From Cycas panzhihuaensis (taxonomy: Eukaryota; Cycadophyta): a stretch of 64,000 bases of DNA. Position numbers and translations under genes: made by a program. Below the pieces are notes generated by a model, which was given only the letters and a program-made list of their open reading frames with translations, was not told where the DNA came from and did no database searches. Positions 57,480-64,000 of the stretch are shown here, piece after piece; within the stretch, counting starts at the first letter, position 1; each line of letters opens with the position of its first letter. The stretch covers positions 242,923,741 to 242,987,740 of the forward strand of contig CM041465.1 of assembly GCA_023213395.1 (NCBI GenBank), written 5' to 3'.

Positions 57480-59080
57480 TCATTCCCAACTTGAGTTTCT
57501 CATGAAGCCCACTAGTTAAATAAGGATATACAACCTAATGAGGTTGGCAAAATTGGCACTTGAAGTGCTTATAGAGCTAAGATGTAGGAATCACTTTTCA
57601 TTGAGTTAGACCCAATATAACTGCATCTTGCTCTCAATGAAAAGCCCATCTCATACTAAGAAGCTATAAAACACATAACTTAGAGAAATATCATGAATGA
57701 AGAGTATCGATTTCTTATAAAAAATGGCACATGGGAGTTTGTCAACCTACCACTTGAAAGAAAGGTAGTTTAAAATAAAGGGATGTATAAAAATAAATAT
57801 AGATCTAATGGAACCCTTGAAAAACATAAAGTGAGGTTGGTAGCAAAATGATTCACATAAAGGGAAGGAATCAATTATACTAAAGTTTTTGCACCTATAA
57901 CTAAGTGGCCCATAATTAGAACTCTTATGGTTGTGGCAGCTCAACACAGCTACAAGATTTGCCAACTCAATGTAAAAATTACATCTCTTAATGGTGATCT
58001 TGAAGAAGAAATCTACATGGCTTAGCCTAAAGGATTTAAGATTATTAATCTAGAGCATAAGGTATGCATGCTTAAAAAGTCCTTATACGGCCTTAAACAA
58101 GCCCCTCATGCTTAGTTCACAAATTTATTAAAAAGAATGAGGCAACTTAGATATGAGGTTTGTGACTACCAAGATATTGATGCAACACTATTTATCAAAT
58201 GCCAAAAGGGTAAAGTCATTTATCTCTTAAATATTATGGATAATATGCTTAAGGATTGAAGTCACTCAAAAAGATGGAAAAATCTTTCTTTCTCAAGAAA
58301 AGTACATCAATGATCTTCTAACAAAGTTTCAGTTGGACGATGGTCAAACTATAGCCACTTCAATGGAACCCAATGTTAAACTTATAGCTGATGGTAATGA
58401 TTGAGAGGTAGATATAATACTTTATAGGTAACTTCTAGGTAGTCTCATCTATACTACTAGTAAAAGTCTTGATATTATATACTTTATCAATATTCTTGCT
58501 TATTACATAATAAATCCTAAGCAGAATCACTGGCAGGTAGTAGTATAAATGTTCAAGTGTCTTAAGATGACTAACAAATACAGTTTACTATATGAACTCA
58601 ATTAAGAGTTTAGACTATATGCACACATAGACTCAGACTTTTCTAGAGATAAAGACATAGGGAGATCCACATCTAGGTATATAATGTTTCTTAGAACAAC
58701 ACCAATATTATAGGGATCTAGACAATAAAAGATAATTATTGATTCAACTATTGAAGTTGAATACATTACTGCTTTTGAGACTAGTGAGGAGGTGATAGCT
58801 TAGGAAACTATTGGAAGCATTCAATATCATCTAAACAAGTCCTATTAGCCTTCATGTAGATAATTAATTAATAATCTACATGGTGAAAATTCCTATATTT
58901 CATGATTGTACAAAATATATAAGTACATAAGTCCATATGATTTAAGAACTTATTTATGATGGTATAATTCAACTAGAGTACTATCCTATAGTAGATCAAC
59001 TGGCCGATATCTTCACCAAACCACTGCAAAAGGTGAAGTTTAAATAGTTTCATAGGTAGGTCAGCCTTCAAGCCTCCATC
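57480..59080 (+). pseudogene. Copia B reverse transcriptase and RNase H
   Basis: RT starts at about 57620 ('HLALNEKPISY'), continues 'YRSNGTLEKHKVRLVAK' near 57800, 'FAPITKWPIIRTLMVVAAQ' near 57890, 'LNGDLEEEIYMA' near 57990 and 'SLYGLKQAPHA' near 58090. The catalytic motif, normally Y-V-D-D, reads 'IMDNML' near 58235, with the second Asp changed to Asn. 'GKIFLSQEKYINDLLTKFQLDD' (pieces) follows near 58280. RNase H is visible as 'AHIDSDFSRDKDIGRSTSRY' near 58625, 'EVEYITAFE' near 58755 and 'ADIFTKPLQKVKF' near 59005. Unlike copia A, no internal RT deletion is seen. Confidence 0.88.
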
Positions 59081-59504
59081 TCTAACTGATTAGAGGAGAT
59101 GATAGTAAGATCATCATACTCTATTCTATTCGTGAAAACCCCTTGTGGATGTGAAAGAATAAGAGTAACTTTCTATTCTATCATATTTATGAAAACCCAT
59201 TGTGGACATAGAAGGATAAGGGTTGTATTGGTCTTGGAAAATCAGAACCTATGAAAACCTGAAAGGGCATGGAGGATGACCAAACAGTATATGGAGACTC
59301 AGTAGATGCAGATGCATATTTAAGTTGTTTGTCTATCAAGATACAATAAGAGCCACCTTAGCCATGTTGATTTAAGGGGGTATAGATCTTAGAAAGTTCA
59401 TGGGTTTTTATTCTACATGAGGGTTTTTCTATAAAATTATTAATATAATAATGAGGCTCAAATGAAGACCTCATAGAATAGATTTTATCATAATGACCTT
59501 TTAC

Positions 59505-59825
59505 CATTAAAGTGGGGATTGATGGATGTTAATACATCAAGGTCATTAGATTAATTATATTAAGGCAACTTTAGGTTAGCTAAGTCACATAGTTAAATGT
59601 AAATTTATTTACATTTAAGTGTAATTTCAAGATCATGTCATTAGGTAGAAAACTCCTTTCAAAACCCTAACGCACATCCTCTGACATATAAGGTTAGATA
59701 TGAAAGGGGGAGTCATAATTCTCACCTCTCATTTTTGTTCTCAATCTTGTTCTCTTCATTTTGCTCTTATTATATGCCATTGATTTAGTATAGTAGAGTG
59801 TGGTAATTAGATCCTTCACCTAACA
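59505..59825 (+). repeat. Copia B polypurine tract and right LTR
   Basis: The tract taaagtggggat lies at 59508-59519, directly before the LTR start TGATGGATGTT at 59520. The LTR ends CTAACA at 59825, followed by the TSD. Confidence 0.9.
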
Positions 59826-59830
59826 TAAGA
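59826..59830 (+). repeat. Target-site duplication of copia B, right copy
   Basis: TAAGA follows the right LTR and equals 52293-52297. Confidence 0.85.
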
Positions 59831-60420
59831 TTGCTTTAAAAAGATGATAAACTATCTAATACTCCAAAATAAGTGTAAACTATTATTTACTTTATAAATA
59901 TTATTCTTATTGTGGTTTTCCAAAAGTGGTAATCCGTAGTGTGGACTTTCATCTAGTATGTTTGTTTTAAGCTTCTTTTCTCCCTAGCATGTCACTTTAT
60001 AGAAAAAATAACAAACAATCTAAAAAAAAATAATTATAAAACTAGAAACCAAAAATTGGGCTCTAAGACAAGCCCAACCAATTCCTACCTCTAAAAACTA
60101 ATTGCTAAAGATGTTAAACTATGGTGATCACCTATGATTTTTGAGCCTATAGATCTAGATTTTGAGGTAGTCCCTTTTATGCCTAAGGTCAATACTAGCT
60201 CTAAGATGATCTTAAACAACTCTTCTTATAAAGGGCACTCATTAATGAGGCTAAACTATGATGATAACCTTTGGTTTTCAAGCCCAACCCCTTAGTATTG
60301 AGGTAACCCCTCAAATTCATAAGACCACTCCAAAAATAATCACTAGTGAAGATAAACTATGGTGATCCCCTCATGTTTACTTAGGTTCTATCATGGCTTT
60401 CAAGTTGTAAGAATTTTTAA
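59831..60420 (+). pseudogene. LNYGD-repeat relic, right part
   Basis: Three copies of the repeat lie at about 60105, 60240 and 60345, read as 'KMLNYGDHL', 'LMRLNYDDNLWF' and 'LVKINYGDPLMFT', spaced 135 and 104 bp. The middle one is preceded by 'SYKGHS', comparable to the 'SKG' stretches before copia B. The relic becomes unreadable after about 60420. Confidence 0.5.
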
Positions 60421-62679
60421 TAGAGAAATAAAGGAAAGGCATTTCAATATCTTAAAACCAATATGCTAATTTGGATGGTAAGTTAGAAATATGCACATAG
60501 ATACCAAGTTTACCCTTGATAAACTTTTTTAACTAACCAAACATAAAGGCGTGAGATAGTGTTAAAAATACTTGGCTTGAAAAACATTCCATGAGAGAAG
60601 CTAATTAGAAATATTATCAAGAAGATCAACAATTAATAATATATTTTTATACCATGATTTAATTAATTAAGGATTTATAATGACAAAGAATTTGTTGTTT
60701 ATTATATTCAACTATGAGCACCAAAGATATATCTCTTATATAATAGAAGCATGATGTGCAAGATCTCCACTCTAGATAAGGAATTTAGTGTATGAACACT
60801 AGGATTTCTAGATAGACTTGGTAACTAAATATACTTTTCTTTAGAACTTAGTCAAGTAAATCATAATGTGGCCTAATGGGAGAATTATCTGTGTCTTCAT
60901 CTTAAGACAAAAGCCATTGGAAATGTGAAATTATAACAAAACCTACCATGGTACATCATATTCCCAAACTCTAGCTAACCATTTATCCAAAAATTCCATG
61001 CCCTACTTCTTAATATTAATGTACCTAAAGCCTTGTTGATAATGGAGTGATAGCATATGCTCCAAGATACTTTTGGAGGACTACACTTATTAACCATAAC
61101 ATATCACAAATGATGCCATGTTAATGAAATAAATAATAGGTAGGTTATATTATTAAGAAACTACAAAGAAGAATGGTAAATATATATATCCAATAATATC
61201 TTTTATATAATTTTAATTCTACCTCCTATTAGACACTAAATTTATTAATATGATATCTATGTATAAGTTATGGAAATAAAAAAATCACTTAATAATAAGA
61301 AACATCCAACTAAGCATTGCACCTGATATTCTACTACCAATCCTTTATTTATTAATTTATCCATATTTATTAGTGTGATTACTCATAACTACATTAGATA
61401 AATGATCAATTCTTATAACTAACCTTAGGAAAAGAGTTTAATATCCAAGATCATATAAATACAAACCTATAAAAGCTATCTAACAATGTTGTCATATAAA
61501 TAATTACTTATAAATAGTAACCCTATATAATTACAAAATGATTGTAAAACTATCTTTATAACTACTAGTTAACTTAAATTAACTCATGTAAACATTGATC
61601 TTTATTGGTCCTCAATTAGGTTAACAAAGTCAAATAGTTAAAATGACAAATCTTAACCATACTAACATCGATGGCCAATATCTCTTTTAGACTTCAATTA
61701 CATATTGTCTCATAATAGTTACTAATGTGTTTTATAGGGATTAATAAAAGTTTATAACTTATTTAAATATTAATAGTTTTACAAGATCAAAATGAATCAA
61801 GTTAGAAAAGGAAAGTAATATTTTGGTGTTGATGGTATCATATTTTCTTCAACATAAAACTAGAAAACTACTTAAGGTTGTAGCATGTATTTACATTTGA
61901 TTAAGTGTCTATAAATGTTGTTCCATGACTTATATTTCTACTAACAACTCTTCCATTAACTTTTATATTGTTGAATTGTCAAATCACCTCTAACATATAA
62001 ATTAAATTATAATTAGTCATGAACATAATATGTATTACTAATGAATTCACCCAATCATGTGTACAATTGTGTGGCTAATGGGCTTATTAGATCCAAATAT
62101 CAAGTCACCTCATCTAACTCACCTTGTGATACTTTATATCATGTATATAGACCACTAAAAGCATTGTTGTCTCTCTTTCATTGGGCTAAATATAAAGCTC
62201 TTTAGGCTTCTCTAATACTATGAGCCAATTTCACGTATTTCCTAGTTATTTATATTAACCATTTTATTATTGATCTTACTTGTCTTTGAATTATAAAATT
62301 GCAAATATAATAATTATATAGGTGCTATCTCCTTCTTCTTATAAAGCTTAGTTACTATGTCAATAATGTTTGTCTAAATGTAACTAAAGATATATTTCAT
62401 AAATTAAGTATATTTGAATGGATGCTCTTAATTTAGCAACTTCATTAGAAAAGACTTAAAGATGAGTAGATGAATTACTTTTATAATGAAAAAAGTCCTC
62501 ATTGTACATCAATTAATTATTACTGTAGATGAAGAATGTAACCATGTTTCTTAGTCATGCAATTAGATAATTCTTTGATCCAAATATCAAAATTTTGAAA
62601 TAATTCATCTCTATATTAGATAGAAAATTATCAACTAAATGTTGCTAGAATATGAGATTTATTATATATATACTGTTTA
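60421..62679. other. Unassigned AT-rich DNA
   Basis: No ORF, repeat or element border is recognised in about 2.3 kb. Confidence 0.3.
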
Positions 62680-63074
62680 ATATAAGTGATAAATGACAAA
62701 TCAATAATCCCACGAATCAAACACATTAAGATATATGATGTAAAGGCTCAAGAGATATCATAGGCTACTCATGAGGTGAACATGATATAAATATATACAC
62801 ACACTACTTAAGGACTTGAGAAAGCTTGAAGTCCTAGAGATGTAATCATTATGATCATAAGAGGAGTTATAACTCCACATCTTGTGGTTTTTTTACACTA
62901 GTTTTTCCAAGTCTAATCTATTATCTCTCTTATGGTGAATGCTCTTAATTGTATATTATATGTTTGGTGTTGACTTTATCTATTTGTTACTTTACTTATG
63001 TACATAACTCATGAGGTAATTATGTTATTATACTTGCATCATATATTCTACTATATTACTCTATATTTCTCATA
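62680..63074 (+). mobile_element. Probable plus-strand LTR at the right edge
   Basis: The sequence before the primer site at 63075 ends in tctcata and has a copia-LTR-like layout, about 400 bp if it starts at the TG near 62681. No partner LTR is in the window, so the left border is uncertain. Confidence 0.45.
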
Positions 63075-63111
63075 TGGTATTAGAGCAATTTCTAATATGG
63101 TATTAGAGTCA
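63075..63111 (+). other. Duplicated primer-binding-site motif
   Basis: Two copies of the Met-tRNA-like primer word occur 23 bp apart: tggtattagagcaa at 63075-63088 and tggtattagagtca at 63098-63111. The first adjoins the probable LTR. Confidence 0.7.
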
Positions 63112-64000
63112 TAGTAAGTTGAAAGATCCTATAAAGATAAGTTATAGCCTATCATATCCATGGTTAGTTGAAAGATCTTGTATAATGAGAAGAAGCCTAT
63201 ATGAACCAGTGTGATGAGATAGTGATAGAGCCAACACATGAGCCAAATATGAGGTGTGATTATTTAGCTAGAAATCTAATTATGCTAGTATTTTACTAGT
63301 GACATATGACTAGTATTTAGAGGTCAGATGATTAATGAAGTTAGATACATAAAGAAGAATACAAGATAGGTAAAACTAGATAAATCTACATACAAGAGAT
63401 GAAGTAGATATTGATCATATGTGTTGATATGTCCATTTTATTATGGATAATTTATTTACACATGTTGCTACCATATTCTATAGAGCATAAAGGTATTGAA
63501 AATAGTCCACTAGATATGATATGATTAATTCATAGTGAAGACATTTACAAGTGTCCTACACAAGGATTCATTGTCACTAATGAGTCATTTTGGAGGCCTT
63601 TGCGAGTGTCTCAATTAGAGATTTACAACCAAAATAAAGTCATTACCCTATTAGTAAGAATGAAATAGGTAGTAGGCATGTATAATGGTATATTGATAGG
63701 TATGAAGACAAGTATAAACATGATGTTGACAAGTATGAAACAGATATTTTAATAGCAAATAAGGTATGTGGCATATAGTAAATCATGATATTGAAGGCAT
63801 ATTAATAATATGTAGTTTGATAAAAATATGAGGATATGATATTTAAGCATTTAAATGAGCATGGTTTACATGTCATAAAGATGTTTTATGGAATGTTAAT
63901 ATGGGAAAAGTAAAAATATGAGGGCATTATTACTAAGGGCATGTAATACAATAGATTCTATTGATTGGTGTTATTATGGTGGTATAAAAAAATATAAGGG
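63112..64000 (+). other. Leader-like sequence after the primer site
   Basis: Purine-rich, AT-rich sequence without a recognised coding frame, in the position of the leader of an element that continues past the window. The words 'gttgaaagatc' recur near 63118 and 63167. Confidence 0.4.

Larger units (their letters stand above)
52298..59825 (+). mobile_element. Ty1/copia retrotransposon 'copia B', heavily decayed
   Basis: LTRs of 307 and 306 bp (starting TGATAGATGTT and TGATGGATGTT) flank a 6.9-kb interior with primer site, 2.2-kb leader, gag, protease, integrase, RT and RNase H in copia order, and the TSD is TAAGA. It differs from copia A in gag type, LTRs and RT, so it is a separate lineage. 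It is inserted in the repeat-bearing plus-strand relic. The LTRs differ at roughly one site in ten, and key catalytic residues are mutated. Confidence 0.92.

Noticed and set aside
1-64000. CRISPR arrays, bacterial operons, rRNA or tRNA genes
   Set aside because: No regularly spaced identical repeats, no ribosome-binding-site gene layout and no tRNA or rRNA signature were seen; the content is plant retrotransposon.

Overview
This window looks like heterochromatic nuclear DNA from a seed plant with a large, transposon-rich genome. The evidence is plant-type LTR retrotransposons primed by initiator-tRNA-Met-like sites, a plant L1-type LINE with a 3' RNase H domain, and a fragment of a pentatricopeptide-repeat (PPR) gene. 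The mixture of very old and young nested elements would suit a gymnosperm or another giant-genome plant, but the sequence alone does not fix the species. I see no intact host gene, tRNA, rRNA or CRISPR. Almost everything recognisable is a transposable element or its relic.

The layout is a set of nests. (1) Positions 1-2604 are an old, base-decayed LTR of the same family as the young Ty3/gypsy element at 18.3-30.1 kb. (2) Around 5.2-8.5 kb lie minus-strand Ty1/copia remnants: a gag fragment and two LTR/primer-binding-site junctions. (3) At 9.3-13.2 kb a long minus-strand coding relic of unknown family, with a coiled-coil stretch, is recognisable because its stop codons sit where glutamine codons are expected. 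(4) An old minus-strand Ty3/gypsy element ('gypsy A') has its pol gene split in three: RT at 42.5-41.9 kb, RNase H and integrase core at 34.5-33.3 kb, integrase tail at 15.2-14.6 kb. Its first interruption is a copia element (34546-41943, TSD TTATT). Its second is an L1-type LINE (15176-33332, 18-bp TSD). (5) That LINE is itself split by a Ty3/gypsy element with 2.55-kb LTRs ('gypsy B', 18347-30122, TSD GGTAC). Removing gypsy B and one TSD copy restores the LINE ORF2 reading frame. (6) From about 45.7 to 60.4 kb an old plus-strand, Pro/Gln-rich, repeat-bearing gag-like frame is split by a short non-coding LTR element (48181-50749, minus) and a second copia element (52298-59825, TSD TAAGA). (7) The right edge (about 62.7-64 kb) holds the LTR, primer site and leader of one more plus-strand element.

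The ages differ sharply. The LINE and gypsy B are GC-rich and lightly damaged. Everything around them is AT-rich, poor in CG and CAG/CTG, and full of TAG/TAA/TGA stops at sites where Gln, Trp or Arg is expected, which fits long-term deamination of methylated cytosine. Every protein-coding relic is disrupted, so the window is a record of insertions and not a set of cooperating genes. The points most worth follow-up are the PPR-like gene fragment lying antisense between the primer site and gag of copia A, the RNase H domain placed downstream of integrase in gypsy B together with an RT-to-integrase deletion, the unknown minus-strand ORF at 9.3-13.2 kb, and the short peptide repeat that continues across the nested insertions at 48-60 kb.
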